35,653 nucleotides of DNA from Streptomyces roseus (GTDB taxonomy: Bacteria; Actinomycetota; Actinomycetes; Streptomycetales; Streptomycetaceae). The stretch's first letter is position 1; every line of letters starts with the position of its first letter. This document shows positions 1-7,699 of the stretch, in pieces. The DNA lies in NCBI RefSeq assembly GCF_001044425.1, contig NZ_LFML01000009.1:1-35653 (forward strand), read 5' to 3'. The notes below the pieces were generated by a model. The model worked only from the letters and a program-made list of their open reading frames with translations. It did no database searches and had not been told where the DNA came from. The position numbers were made by a program, and so were the translations under genes.

Positions 1-309
1 GAGCTGCCGCAGGTCACGCAGCCGGTGCTGCTGCTGCACAGCCGGCAGGACCACGTCGTGGACCCGGCGGACTCGGCGCGGATCCTCGACCGGACCTTCC
101 TCACCCTCTCCGCCTGGGAGGACCCGGGCGCGCTCCCCCGCTTCGCCCGCAGCGAGCCGCACCGCTCCAGCTCCCGCGCCGCCGCCGCGTTCATGCGGGA
201 GTCGGCCTTCACCTTCTGGACCGTCCCCGCCTCGGCCCTCCCCATCGGCTGGGCCGAGGCCGAGCACCGGCTCGCCGAGGAGGCCGCCCGCCCGGGACGC
301 GCGGCGTGA
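1..309 (+). CDS. 3' end of an alpha/beta-hydrolase-like ORF with an unusual C-terminus (partial)
   Basis: The reading frame is open from the first base and stops with TGA at 307-309, so the gene begins outside the window. The first 30 or so residues (PVLLLHSRQDHVVDP and what follows) look like the C-terminal strand of an alpha/beta hydrolase or carboxylesterase that carries the acidic catalytic residue. The expected following segment with the catalytic histidine is not evident. Instead the last 65 residues (TLSAWEDPGALPRFARSEPH, then FTFWTVP) read like the C-terminus of a small DUF3291 or monooxygenase-like protein. This suggests either a fusion created by deletion or a family I do not recognise. 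It ends 68 bases before murB in the same direction. The coding call is fairly safe from codon usage; the function is not. Confidence 0.5.
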   Translation, partial: ELPQVTQPVLLLHSRQDHVVDPADSARILDRTFLTLSAWEDPGALPRFARSEPHRSSSRAAAAFMRESAFTFWTVPASALPIGWAEAEHRLAEEAARPGRAA

Positions 310-364
310 CACGCGGCCGGACGTACGGTCCGTGGCCCCGCAGGGATGCGAGGGGCACGGACCG

Positions 365-370
365 TACTCT
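365..370 (+). promoter_or_regulatory. candidate -10 element just upstream of murB
   Basis: TACTCT at 365-370 resembles the HrdB-type -10 hexamer and lies 7 bases before the GTG chosen as the murB start, so a leaderless mRNA is possible. I see no convincing -35 element. Confidence 0.25.
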
Positions 371-377
371 TGTCCAC

Positions 378-1433
378 GTGCAGGAACTCCACGACGCCCC
401 CCTCGCCCCCCTGACCACCTTCCGCCTCGGTGGCCCCGCCACCCGTCTGGTCACCGCGACCACCGACGCCGAGGTGGTCGAAGCCGTCCGCGCCGCGGAC
501 GAGAGCGGCACCCCGCTCCTCGTCATCGGCGGCGGCAGCAACCTGGTCATCGGCGACCGCGGCTTCGAGGGCACCGCCCTGCGCATCGCGACCACCGGCT
601 TCCACCTGGACGGGACGCGGCTGGAGCTCGCCGCGGGCGAGAACTGGAGCGACGCCGTCGCGCGCAGCGTCGAGGCGGGTCTGGCCGGCATCGAATGCCT
701 CGCCGGAATCCCCGGCTCCGCCGGTGCCACCCCCATCCAGAACGTCGGGGCGTACGGCCAGGAGGTCTGCGACACCATCACCGAGGTCGTCGCCTACGAC
801 CGCACCACCGGCGAGACGGTCACCCTCACCGCCGCCGAGTGCGCCTTCCGCTACCGCAACAGCACCTTCAAGGACCAGCCCGACCGCTACGTCGTCCTGC
901 GGGTCCGCTTCGCCCTGGAGGACGCCGGCGGACTGTCCGCGCCGATCAAGTACCCCGAGACCGCCCGCGCCCTCGGCGTCGAGGCCGGCGACCGGGTCCC
1001 GGCGGCCCGCGCCCGCGAGACCGTACTGCGGCTGCGTGCCGGCAAGGGCATGGTCCTCGACCCCGCCGACCACGACACCTGGTCGGCCGGCTCCTTCTTC
1101 CACAACCCGATCCTGAGCGACGAGGCGTACGCCGCCTTCCTCGCCCGCGTCCGGGACCGGCTCGGCGCCGGGACCGCCCCGCCCGCGTACCCCGCGGGCG
1201 AGGGCCGTACGAAGACCAGCGCGGCCTGGCTGATCGACAAGGCCGGCTTCACCAAGGGCTACGGCACGGGCCCCGCCCGCATCTCCACCAAGCACACCCT
1301 CGCGCTGACCAACCGAGGCCAGGCCACCACCGAGGACCTGCTGGCCCTGGCCCGCGAGGTCGTCGCGGGCGTCCACGCGGCCTTCGGCGTCACCCTGGTC
1401 AACGAGCCGGTGACGGTCGGCGTCAGCATCTGA
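378..1433 (+). CDS. murB: UDP-N-acetylmuramate dehydrogenase (UDP-N-acetylenolpyruvoylglucosamine reductase) MurB
   Basis: MurB is the FAD-dependent, NADPH-using cytoplasmic reductase that turns UDP-GlcNAc-enolpyruvate into UDP-MurNAc, the second committed step of peptidoglycan precursor synthesis. The 351-residue product has the FAD-binding signature VIGGGSNLVIGDRGF at residues 49-63, the GIPGSAGATPIQNVGAYGQEV type core at about 111-130, RYRNS with the substrate-binding arginine at 160, AGSFFHNP with the proton-donor serine at 239, and the C-terminal VNEP with the catalytic glutamate at 343. The frame extends upstream to a GTG at 306. I chose GTG 378 because family similarity begins there (VQELHDAPLAPLTTFRLGG) and a -10-like TACTCT lies just before it. 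The gene is complete and ordinary. Confidence 0.95.
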   Translation: MQELHDAPLAPLTTFRLGGPATRLVTATTDAEVVEAVRAADESGTPLLVIGGGSNLVIGDRGFEGTALRIATTGFHLDGTRLELAAGENWSDAVARSVEAGLAGIECLAGIPGSAGATPIQNVGAYGQEVCDTITEVVAYDRTTGETVTLTAAECAFRYRNSTFKDQPDRYVVLRVRFALEDAGGLSAPIKYPETARALGVEAGDRVPAARARETVLRLRAGKGMVLDPADHDTWSAGSFFHNPILSDEAYAAFLARVRDRLGAGTAPPAYPAGEGRTKTSAAWLIDKAGFTKGYGTGPARISTKHTLALTNRGQATTEDLLALAREVVAGVHAAFGVTLVNEPVTVGVSI

Positions 1434-1448
1434 GGAGTCCCGGCCGCC

Positions 1449-1865
1449 ATGCTCTGTCCGCTGCACGGGGCCGGTACGGACCCCACCCGCCTGGTGGGAC
1501 GCACGATCAGCAGGATCGTCGCGTCCTGGCACGTCTGCGAGGGCGAACGCTCCGAGGCGCCGCTCGACGTCTGGCTGATCGACAGCGAGGGCGAGTCCAC
1601 CAGGATCAGCACCGGGTCCGACGGGTGCCTCATCGTCGAGTGCGCCGCGCCGCACGAGCCGTACGACATGGGGGAGTGGGGCCGCATCGAGGTCGGCGAG
1701 GATCTCGGCGACCATCCCTTCCTGCGCCATCTCGGCGAGAAGGTGGCGACCGTGGCCGAGTTCGCGGCGCCGCGGACCGGCCGCACGCAGCTGGAGATCG
1801 GCTTCTTCGACGGGGACCGGGTCCGGGCCGACTGCTGGGAGGGCGACCTGCGGCTCACCCGGTGA
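1449..1865 (+). CDS. hypothetical protein, 138 aa
   Basis: A small acidic protein that I do not recognise. It starts at ATG 1449 with an AGGAG ribosome-binding site at 1434-1438, immediately after the murB stop, so it is probably co-transcribed with murB. There is no signal peptide and no obvious membrane segment. The sequence is rich in Trp, Glu and Asp and has a run of beta-type segments (DVWLIDSEGESTRIS, LEIGFFDGDRVRADCWEG) that suggests a compact soluble fold. It contains several cysteines without a clear metal-site spacing. Codon usage matches the neighbours, which supports real coding. The stop lies 15 bases from the end of the converging adenosine deaminase gene. Function unknown. Confidence 0.75.
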   Translation: MLCPLHGAGTDPTRLVGRTISRIVASWHVCEGERSEAPLDVWLIDSEGESTRISTGSDGCLIVECAAPHEPYDMGEWGRIEVGEDLGDHPFLRHLGEKVATVAEFAAPRTGRTQLEIGFFDGDRVRADCWEGDLRLTR

Positions 1866-1880
1866 GTCCCGGCGGGCGCC

Positions 1881-2900
1881 TCAGGCGGCCAGCCAGTGGT
1901 CGATCCCGGCCAGCAGTTTGTCCTGCACCTCGCCCGGCGCGGCGCTCCCGCGCACCGACTGGCGGGCCAGCTCGGCGAGCTCCGCGTCCGTGAATCCGTG
2001 GTGGCGGCGGGCGATCTCGTACTGCGCCGCCAGCCGGGACCCGAACAGCAGCGGGTCGTCGGCGCCCAGCGCCATCGGCACCCCGGCCTCGAACAGCGTC
2101 CGCAGCGGGACGTCCTCGGGCCGCTCGTAGACGCCGAGGGCGACGTTCGACGCCGGGCAGACCTCGCAGGTGATCTGCCGGTCCGCGAGCCGCTTCAGCA
2201 GCCGGGGGTCCTCGGCCGCCCGCACGCCGTGGCCGATGCGGGAGGCGTGCAGATCGTCCAGGCAGTCGCGCACGGAGGCCGGACCGGTGAGCTCGCCGCC
2301 GTGCGGGGCCGCGAGCAGGCCGCCCTCGCGGGCGATGGCGAAGGCCCGGTCGAAATCGCGGGCCATGCCCCGGCGCTCGTCGTTGGAGAGCCCGAAGCCG
2401 ACGACGCCGCGGTCGGCGTAGCGCACGGCGAGGCGGGCCAGGGTGCGGGCGTCGAGGGGGTGCTTCATGCGGTTGGCGGCGATCAGCACCCGCATGCCGA
2501 GGCCGGTCTCGCGCGAGGCGGCCTCGACGGCGTCCAGGATGATCTCGACGGCCGGGATCATGCCGCCGAGCAGGGGGGCGTAGGAGGTGGGATCGACCTG
2601 GATCTCCAGCCAGCCGCTGCCGTCCCGTACGTCCTCCTCGGCGGCCTCGCGGACCAGCCGGCGGATGTCCTCGGGCTCGCGCAGGCAGGAGCGGGCGGCG
2701 TCGTACAGCCGCTGGAAGCGGAACCAGCCGCGCTCGTCCGTGGCGCGCAGACTGGGCGGTTCGCCGGCGGTCAGGGCGTCGGGGAGGCGCACGCCGTACT
2801 TGTCGGCGAGCTCCAGGAGGGTCGAGGGGCGCATCGACCCGGTGAAGTGCAGGTGGAGGTGGGCTTTCGGCAGAAGCGTGAGATCGCGTACGTGCTCCAT
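1881..2900 (-). CDS. add: adenosine deaminase family protein
   Basis: A member of the metal-dependent adenosine/AMP deaminase family, which hydrolyses adenosine or deoxyadenosine (or a related adenine nucleoside) to inosine and ammonia in purine salvage. The 339-residue product shows the N-terminal zinc motif HLHLHFTGSM (His14, His16), GFGLSNDE at about 168-175, HGGE at 200-203 with the catalytic glutamate, RIGHG at 221-225 and GADDP at 279-283, the last carrying the zinc/catalytic aspartate. The frame extends to an ATG at 2918. I prefer the ATG at 2900 because an AGGAT site precedes it and the MEHVRDLTLLPKAHLH start fits the family. Exact substrate is uncertain, because some family members act on aminodeoxyfutalosine; the threonine in HFTGS replaces the more usual acidic or asparagine residue. 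Confidence 0.87.
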   Translation of the reverse strand: MEHVRDLTLLPKAHLHLHFTGSMRPSTLLELADKYGVRLPDALTAGEPPSLRATDERGWFRFQRLYDAARSCLREPEDIRRLVREAAEEDVRDGSGWLEIQVDPTSYAPLLGGMIPAVEIILDAVEAASRETGLGMRVLIAANRMKHPLDARTLARLAVRYADRGVVGFGLSNDERRGMARDFDRAFAIAREGGLLAAPHGGELTGPASVRDCLDDLHASRIGHGVRAAEDPRLLKRLADRQITCEVCPASNVALGVYERPEDVPLRTLFEAGVPMALGADDPLLFGSRLAAQYEIARRHHGFTDAELAELARQSVRGSAAPGEVQDKLLAGIDHWLAA

Positions 2901-2970
2901 CCGGTGATCCTGCCGCATGTGTCACCCGTTCGGCAGCCCGATTCCCTGAACGGGACCTTGCTCGAACGTA

Positions 2971-3017
2971 AAAACGCCGGTGGGGCGGTACCCGTACGGG
3001 CACCGCCCCACCGGCGT
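2971..3017 (-). terminator. Rho-independent terminator of the aminotransferase gene
   Basis: A perfect 16-bp inverted repeat (2974-2989 with 3002-3017) has the self-complementary decamer CCCGTACGGG in its loop. Read on the minus strand it is followed at once by TTTT (2974-2971), and it begins 16 bases after the aminotransferase stop codon. Confidence 0.85.
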
Positions 3018-3033
3018 CTCGCGGAGCCGGGGC

Positions 3034-4260
3034 TCAGGCCTTGGCCTCGCCCAGCAGCTTCTGGATGCGGGTCACGCCCTCGACCAGGTCCGCGTCGCCC
3101 AGGGCGTACGACAGGCGCAGGTAGCCGGGGGTGCCGAAGGCCTCGCCCGGGACGACCGCGACCTCGGCCTCGTCCAGGATCAGGGCGGCCAGCTCGACGG
3201 AGGTCTGCGGGCGCTTGCCGCGGATCTCCTTGCCGAGGAGCTCCTTGACCGACGGGTACGCGTAGAACGCGCCCTCGGGGGTCGGGCAGAACACGCCGTC
3301 GATCTCGTTCAGCATCCGCACGATCAGCCGGCGGCGGCGGTCGAAGGCGGTGCGCATCTCGTGGACGGCGTCCAGGTTGCCGGAGACGGCGGCGAGCGCC
3401 GCGACCTGGGCCACGTTGGAGACGTTGGAGGTGGCGTGCGACTGCAGGTTCGTCGCGGCCTTGACCACGTCCTTGGGGCCGATGATCCAGCCCACGCGCC
3501 AGCCGGTCATCGCGTACGTCTTGGCCACGCCGTTGACGATGATGCACTTGTCGGCGAGCTCGGGGACGATCGCCGGCAGGGAGACGAACTTGGCCTCGCC
3601 GTAGACGAGGTGCTCGTAGATCTCGTCGGTCAGGACCCACAGGCCCTTGTCGGCGGCCCAGCGGCCGATGGCCTCCGCGTCGGCCTCCGAGTACACGGCG
3701 CCGGTCGGGTTCGACGGGGAGACGAACAGGACGACCTTGGTGCGCTCGGTGCGGGCGGCTTCGAGCTGCTCGACGGAGACGCGGTAGCCGGTGGTCTCGT
3801 CGGCGACGACCTCGACCGGGACACCGCCGGCGAGGCGGATCGACTCGGGGTAGGTGGTCCAGTACGGGGCAGGGACGATGACCTCGTCACCCGGGTCCAG
3901 GATCGCCGCGAACGCCTCGTAGATCGCCTGCTTGCCGCCGTTGGTCACCAGGACCTGCGACGCGTCCACCTCGTAACCCGAGTCGCGCAGCGTCTTCGCG
4001 GCGATCGCGGTCTTGAGCTCGGGCAGGCCGCCGGCCGGCGTGTAGCGGTGGTACTTGGGGTTGCGGCAGGCCTCGACCGCCGCCTCGACGATGTAGTCGG
4101 GGGTCGGGAAGTCGGGCTCGCCGGCGCCGAAGCCGATCACCGGGCGCCCGGCGGCCTTGAGGGCCTTGGCCTTGGCGTCGACGGCGAGGGTGGCGGACTC
4201 GGAAATGGCGCCGATGCGGGCGGAGACGCGGCGCTCGGCGGAAGGCGTGTCAGAGGTCAT
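3034..4260 (-). CDS. aspC: pyridoxal-phosphate-dependent aminotransferase, aspartate type
   Basis: A class I/II fold-type I aminotransferase that probably interconverts aspartate plus 2-oxoglutarate with oxaloacetate plus glutamate in the cytoplasm. The 408-residue product has [10 protein letters not shown] at 45-54, the substrate-phosphate loop VTNGGKQA at 105-112, SPSNPTG at 181-187, TDEIYEHL at 211-218 and the Schiff-base lysine K247 in [14 protein letters not shown], the signature of the Igamma aspartate aminotransferases of Gram-positives and Thermus. The frame extends to 4368, but ATG 4260 ([11 protein letters not shown]) is chosen because the upstream extension is out of family length. 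It is transcribed away from the tRNA-Trp/secE unit and ends at a strong terminator. Related enzymes can also use prephenate, so substrate breadth is open. Confidence 0.9.
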   Translation of the reverse strand: MTSDTPSAERRVSARIGAISESATLAVDAKAKALKAAGRPVIGFGAGEPDFPTPDYIVEAAVEACRNPKYHRYTPAGGLPELKTAIAAKTLRDSGYEVDASQVLVTNGGKQAIYEAFAAILDPGDEVIVPAPYWTTYPESIRLAGGVPVEVVADETTGYRVSVEQLEAARTERTKVVLFVSPSNPTGAVYSEADAEAIGRWAADKGLWVLTDEIYEHLVYGEAKFVSLPAIVPELADKCIIVNGVAKTYAMTGWRVGWIIGPKDVVKAATNLQSHATSNVSNVAQVAALAAVSGNLDAVHEMRTAFDRRRRLIVRMLNEIDGVFCPTPEGAFYAYPSVKELLGKEIRGKRPQTSVELAALILDEAEVAVVPGEAFGTPGYLRLSYALGDADLVEGVTRIQKLLGEAKA

Positions 4261-4340
4261 GAGGCCAATCGTCCCAGACGCCCCACGAGCCCGGTACGCC
4301 GTTTCAGTCATCGGACGGACCAGTTGGGAACGTGCTCTGT

Positions 4341-4369
4341 TCGACGTCAGGTCCAGGACCACGTACACT
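4341..4369 (+). promoter_or_regulatory. candidate promoter for tRNA-Trp/secE/nusG
   Basis: TCGACG (4341-4346), a 17-bp spacer and TACACT (4364-4369) fit a HrdB-type promoter with a weak -35. A second -10-like TAGGTT at 4436-4441 lies 14 bases before the tRNA and could give a short tRNA leader. Both are by-eye calls. Confidence 0.35.
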
Positions 4370-4455
4370 CACCTGTCGTTGGCCCCTGCCGGTCACTCCA
4401 GAGCGTGAGCACTCCGTGCACCCGTCTGGATGCGGTAGGTTGGGGGACGCAACAA

Positions 4456-4528
4456 AGGGTCGTAGCTCAATTGGTAGAGCACTGGTCTCCAAAACCAGCG
4501 GTTGGGGGTTCGAGTCCCTCCGGCCCTG
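4456..4528 (+). tRNA. tRNA-Trp (anticodon CCA)
   Basis: A 73-base cloverleaf. The acceptor arm AGGGTCG pairs with CGGCCCT (one G-U) and the discriminator is G. The D arm is AGCTCAATTGGTAGAGC. The anticodon stem CTGGT/ACCAG encloses the loop CTCCAAA with anticodon CCA at 4489-4491, and the T arm carries GGTTCGAGTCC. The 3' CCA is not encoded. It sits 105 bases upstream of secE in the same direction, an arrangement found in other actinobacteria, so one transcript may carry both. Confidence 0.96.
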
Positions 4529-4633
4529 CTCCACACTCCTTCTCGGACGTGTGCGCAGGTACGTACTTCGATGCAACGCCGTGCGGCGCAACCGGGCGCG
4601 GCTACGGCCACGACCCGGATTCAGGTGAGAGAC

Positions 4634-4915
4634 GTGACGGACGCCCTGGGCTCCATCGACATGCCTGACGCCGAGGACGACACCCGCGAGAAGAAGGCCC
4701 GCAAGGGCGGCAAGCGCGGGAAGAAGGGTCCTCTGGGTCGTCTCGCGCTGTTCTACCGCCAGATCATCGCGGAACTCCGCAAGGTCGTCTGGCCGACGCG
4801 CAACCAGCTCACGACGTACACCACCGTGGTGATTGTCTTCGTCGTCATCATGATCGGTCTGGTGACCGTGATTGACTATGGGTTCCAGGAAGCCATCAAG
4901 TTCGTCTTCGGCTGA
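4634..4915 (+). CDS. secE: preprotein translocase subunit SecE
   Basis: SecE is the small clamp subunit of the SecYEG channel in the plasma membrane. The 93-residue product has a charged lysine-rich N-terminal half (about residues 15-33), then the conserved amphipathic segment FYRQIIAELRKVVWPTRNQL at 40-59 and a single transmembrane helix at about 62-82. This is the short single-helix form of most bacteria. GTG 4634 is preceded by AGGTGAG at 4623-4629; the frame stays open upstream through the tRNA but has no family similarity there. It lies 84 bases before nusG, the conserved secE-nusG pair. Confidence 0.95.
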   Translation: MTDALGSIDMPDAEDDTREKKARKGGKRGKKGPLGRLALFYRQIIAELRKVVWPTRNQLTTYTTVVIVFVVIMIGLVTVIDYGFQEAIKFVFG

Positions 4916-4999
4916 TCCCCGCGGAGGGCGGCGCCTTGATGGGTGCCGCCCGTTTTCGCATGTTCGACCACCTTTTGTATCCAGGAAGAAGCAGCCACC

Positions 5000-5911
5000 G
5001 TGTCTGACCCGAACCTGAACGCGAGCCACGACTCCGTCGAGTCCGTCGAGGACGAGCTCGACATCGTCGAGGCGGCAGACGCTGTGGACCCGGACGAGGT
5101 CGAGCTTGCCGACGCCGAGGCGGGTGTCGCCGCCGAGGAGGCCGCGCTCCACGTCGAGGACGAGGCCGACGAGATCGCGGACGACGCGCAGGCGGACGAC
5201 ACGCAGGCCGGCGAGGACTCCGACGAGGACGCCCCCGAGGCCGTCGAGGCCGAGGACGCGGAGGAGGCCGAGGAGGCCGCCGAAGCCGAGCCCGTCGACC
5301 CCGTCCAGGCCCTGCGCGACGAGCTGCGCCTGCTGCCCGGCGAGTGGTACGTGATCCACACCTACGCGGGCTACGAGAAGCGCGTGAAGGCCAACCTGGA
5401 GCAGCGCGCCGTCTCGCTGAACGTCGAGGAGTTCATCTACCAGGCCGAGGTGCCCGAGGAAGAGATCGTCCAGATCAAGAACGGCGAGCGCAAGAACGTC
5501 CGGCAGAACAAGCTGCCCGGCTACGTTCTCGTCCGCATGGATCTGACGAACGAGTCCTGGGGCGTCGTCCGCAACACCCCCGGTGTCACCGGCTTCGTCG
5601 GCAACGCGTACGACCCGTACCCGCTGACGCTGGACGAGATCGTCAAGATGCTCGCCCCGGAGGCCCAGGAGAAGGCCGCCAAGCAGGCCGCCGAGGACGC
5701 CGGTCTGCCGGCCCCCGCGGTCAAGCGCACCATCGAGGTCCTGGACTTCGAGGTCGGCGACTCGGTCACCGTCACCGACGGCCCGTTCGCGACGCTGCAG
5801 GCGACCATCAACGAGATCAACCCGGACTCGAAGAAGGTCAAGGGCCTCGTCGAGATCTTCGGTCGCGAGACCCCGGTCGAGCTCAGCTTCGACCAGATCC
5901 AGAAGAACTGA
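5000..5911 (+). CDS. nusG: transcription termination/antitermination factor NusG
   Basis: NusG binds RNA polymerase over the clamp and affects elongation, pausing and Rho-dependent termination. The 303-residue product has a very acidic extension at residues 1-110 (runs of Asp, Glu and Ala), then the NGN domain starting at [20 protein letters not shown] (about 112-131) and a C-terminal KOW domain from about 250 ([12 protein letters not shown]) to the end. The acidic extension roughly doubles the E. coli length and is a known feature of actinobacterial NusG. GTG 5000 follows AGGAAGAAG at 4983-4991. A strong hairpin terminator follows the stop, so secE-nusG looks like a unit separate from rplKA. 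Confidence 0.95.
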   Translation: MSDPNLNASHDSVESVEDELDIVEAADAVDPDEVELADAEAGVAAEEAALHVEDEADEIADDAQADDTQAGEDSDEDAPEAVEAEDAEEAEEAAEAEPVDPVQALRDELRLLPGEWYVIHTYAGYEKRVKANLEQRAVSLNVEEFIYQAEVPEEEIVQIKNGERKNVRQNKLPGYVLVRMDLTNESWGVVRNTPGVTGFVGNAYDPYPLTLDEIVKMLAPEAQEKAAKQAAEDAGLPAPAVKRTIEVLDFEVGDSVTVTDGPFATLQATINEINPDSKKVKGLVEIFGRETPVELSFDQIQKN

Positions 5912-5937
5912 CGATCTTCTGAGCCAACGCTTCCGGA

Positions 5938-5983
5938 CAGGTCAGATCGCCCCGTGAAGGGCGGTCTGACCTGCTCGGTTTTC
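5938..5983 (+). terminator. Rho-independent terminator after nusG
   Basis: A 15-bp stem (5938-5952 with 5959-5973, one G-U pair) with a 6-base loop is followed by CGGTTTTC. It lies 27 bases after the nusG stop. Confidence 0.8.
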
Positions 5984-6009
5984 AGCCCCGCTCCGATACC
6001 CGTTATCGT
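5981..6009 (+). promoter_or_regulatory. candidate rplKA promoter
   Basis: TTCAGC (5981-5986), a 17-bp spacer and TATCGT (6004-6009) lie directly behind the nusG terminator and about 70 bases before rplK. The hexamers are moderate matches, but position and spacing fit. Confidence 0.35.
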
Positions 6010-6025
6010 GGTGCGGTATGCCTCC

Positions 6026-6041
6026 ATCCGGATGACCGGAT
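6026..6041 (+). promoter_or_regulatory. hairpin in the rplK leader, possible L1 target
   Basis: ATCCGG, loop ATGA, CCGGAT form a perfect 6-bp hairpin 38 bases before the rplK start. In other bacteria L1 represses the rplKA mRNA by binding its leader; whether this hairpin is part of such a site is inference. Confidence 0.3.
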
Positions 6042-6079
6042 TGGCGGCGAAAAACTCTCACTAGGACCCGGAGAGAGCA

Positions 6080-6514
6080 ATGCCTCCCAAGAAGAAGAAG
6101 GTCACGGGGCTTATCAAGCTCCAGATCAAGGCCGGTGCGGCCAACCCGGCTCCGCCGGTCGGCCCCGCGCTCGGTCAGCACGGCGTCAACATCATGGAGT
6201 TCTGCAAGGCCTACAACGCCGCGACCGAGTCGCAGCGTGGCATGGTCGTGCCGGTGGAGATCACGGTCTACGAAGACCGCACCTTCACCTTCATCACCAA
6301 GACTCCGCCGGCCGCGCGCCTCATCCTGAAGGCCGCGGGCATCGAGAAGGGCTCCGGCGAGCCCCACAAGACCAAGGTCGCCAAGCTCACCGGCGCCCAG
6401 GTCCGCGAGATCGCCGAGCTGAAGATGCCCGACCTCAACGCCAACGACGTCGACGCCGCGATGAAGATCATCGCCGGCACCGCGCGCTCGATGGGCGTCA
6501 CGGTCGAAGGCTGA
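6080..6514 (+). CDS. rplK: 50S ribosomal protein L11
   Basis: L11 sits on the GTPase-associated centre of the large subunit, helps EF-G and release factors, and is part of the thiostrepton site and of RelA activation. The 144-residue product has the full N-terminal domain, including the proline-rich linker helix [20 protein letters not shown] (about 22-41) where thiostrepton-resistance changes fall in other species, and the C-terminal rRNA-binding domain ending [12 protein letters not shown]. Length is normal. ATG 6080 follows a GGAGAGAG site at 6070-6077. It forms an operon with rplA, 88 bases downstream. Confidence 0.97.
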
Positions 6515-6602
6515 TCCAGCCACCCCCAGCACCACCAGTGGTAGGACCAAGCGCTGGTCCGCACCACGACTCCATGCCTGAAGCCGAAATACAGGAGCAG
6601 AA

Positions 6603-7331
6603 GTGAAGCGCAGCAAGACTCTCCGCGCTGCGGACGCCAAGGTCGACCGGGAGAAGCTGTACGCCCCGCTCGAGGCCGTCCGTCTCGCCAAGGAGACCTC
6701 CACGACCAAGTTCGACGCCACCGTCGAGGTCGCCTTCCGCCTGGGTGTCGACCCGCGCAAGGCCGACCAGATGGTCCGTGGCACCGTGAACCTCCCGCAC
6801 GGCACCGGTAAGACCGCCCGGGTCCTGGTCTTCGCGACCGGTGACCGTGCTGCGGCCGCGGAAGCCGCCGGCGCCGACATCGTCGGCGACGACGAGCTGA
6901 TCAACGAGATCGCCAAGGGCAACCGCCTGAACGAGTTCGACGCGGTTGTCGCCACTCCGGACCTCATGGGCAAGGTCGGCCGCCTCGGCCGCGTGCTCGG
7001 TCCCCGTGGCCTGATGCCGAACCCGAAGACCGGCACCGTCACCATGGACGTCGCCAAGGCTGTCACCGAGATCAAGGGTGGCAAGATCGAGTTCCGTGTC
7101 GACAAGCACTCGAACCTGCACTTCATCATCGGCAAGGTCTCCTTCACCGATGAGCAGCTGGTCGAGAACTACGGTGCGGCCCTGGACGAGATCCTTCGTC
7201 TGAAGCCGTCCGCCGCTAAGGGCCGCTACGTCAAGAAGGCCGCCCTGAGCACCACGATGGGCCCCGGCATCCAGCTGGACTCGAACCGCACCCGGAACCT
7301 CCTCGTCGAGGAAGACCCGGCCGCTGTCTGA
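6603..7331 (+). CDS. rplA: 50S ribosomal protein L1
   Basis: L1 forms the mobile stalk near the E site that helps release deacylated tRNA, and in many bacteria it represses its own operon. The 242-residue product starts [20 protein letters not shown] and contains [21 protein letters not shown] (about 126-146), the signature of the family. The GTG start at 6603 follows AGGAGCAG. Length is normal. A perfect 17-bp terminator lies 33 bases after the stop, so rplKA ends here. Codons such as CGT and GGT are more common than in the glycan genes further right, as expected for a highly expressed gene. Confidence 0.97.
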   Translation: MKRSKTLRAADAKVDREKLYAPLEAVRLAKETSTTKFDATVEVAFRLGVDPRKADQMVRGTVNLPHGTGKTARVLVFATGDRAAAAEAAGADIVGDDELINEIAKGNRLNEFDAVVATPDLMGKVGRLGRVLGPRGLMPNPKTGTVTMDVAKAVTEIKGGKIEFRVDKHSNLHFIIGKVSFTDEQLVENYGAALDEILRLKPSAAKGRYVKKAALSTTMGPGIQLDSNRTRNLLVEEDPAAV

Positions 7332-7364
7332 GCTCCGCTGAGCCCCCGGCTCACCTGAGTGGCC

Positions 7365-7411
7365 AAAACGGGCCCCTCGCCCCCTTCACAGGGCGGCGAG
7401 GGGCCCGTTTT
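7365..7411 (+). terminator. Rho-independent terminator of rplKA
   Basis: A perfect 17-bp inverted repeat, AAAACGGGCCCCTCGCC with its complement (7365-7381 and 7395-7411), has a 13-base loop. It ends in TTTT and starts with AAAA, so it can act on both strands. Confidence 0.88.
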
Positions 7412-7450
7412 CCGTGTTCCGGGCCACATGGGCCGAACCGGGCGGCAACC

Positions 7451-7635
7451 GACTTCCCGCTGTCCGCGGGCATGGACGGCAAGCGCTGGATGAAGCTCGA
7501 CATGAAGGCCGCGGCCGAGGCGTCGGGGGACCCCGAGGTGCTGAAGAAGCTCGGGGGCGCCGACGGCATGGGCGGCATGAGCGGAATGGACCGGAACCAG
7601 GACCCCGCCAAGCAGCCGGCGCGACCGGCGCCTGA
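7451..7635 (+). pseudogene. remnant of a secreted lipoprotein gene
   Basis: The frame through ATG 7472 encodes DFPLSAGMDGKRWMKLDMKAA and then a Met/Gly/Asp-rich stretch ending MDRNQDPAKQ. This resembles the middle of the LppX/LprG-like lipoproteins that Streptomyces genomes often carry between rplA and rplJ, where a phrase such as DGKPWMKxD is common. There is no signal peptide or lipobox upstream; the preceding 40 bases are the rplA terminator. After about residue 50 the sequence becomes a Pro/Arg-rich tail with no family likeness, and a stop does not occur until the rplJ leader. I read it as an internal fragment left by deletion. It is short, so chance similarity remains possible. Confidence 0.45.
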
Positions 7636-7662
7636 GCACGGCCGGCCTCGGCCCGGGGCGAT

Positions 7663-7692
7663 TTGCCTCGGGTCGGCCGGTTCACGTACTCT
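7663..7692 (+). promoter_or_regulatory. probable rplJ promoter
   Basis: TTGCCT (7663-7668), an 18-bp spacer and TACTCT (7687-7692) make a good HrdB-type promoter. It would start the transcript near 7699 and leave a leader of about 200 bases before rplJ. Confidence 0.5.
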
Positions 7693-7699
7693 TCCGGAG

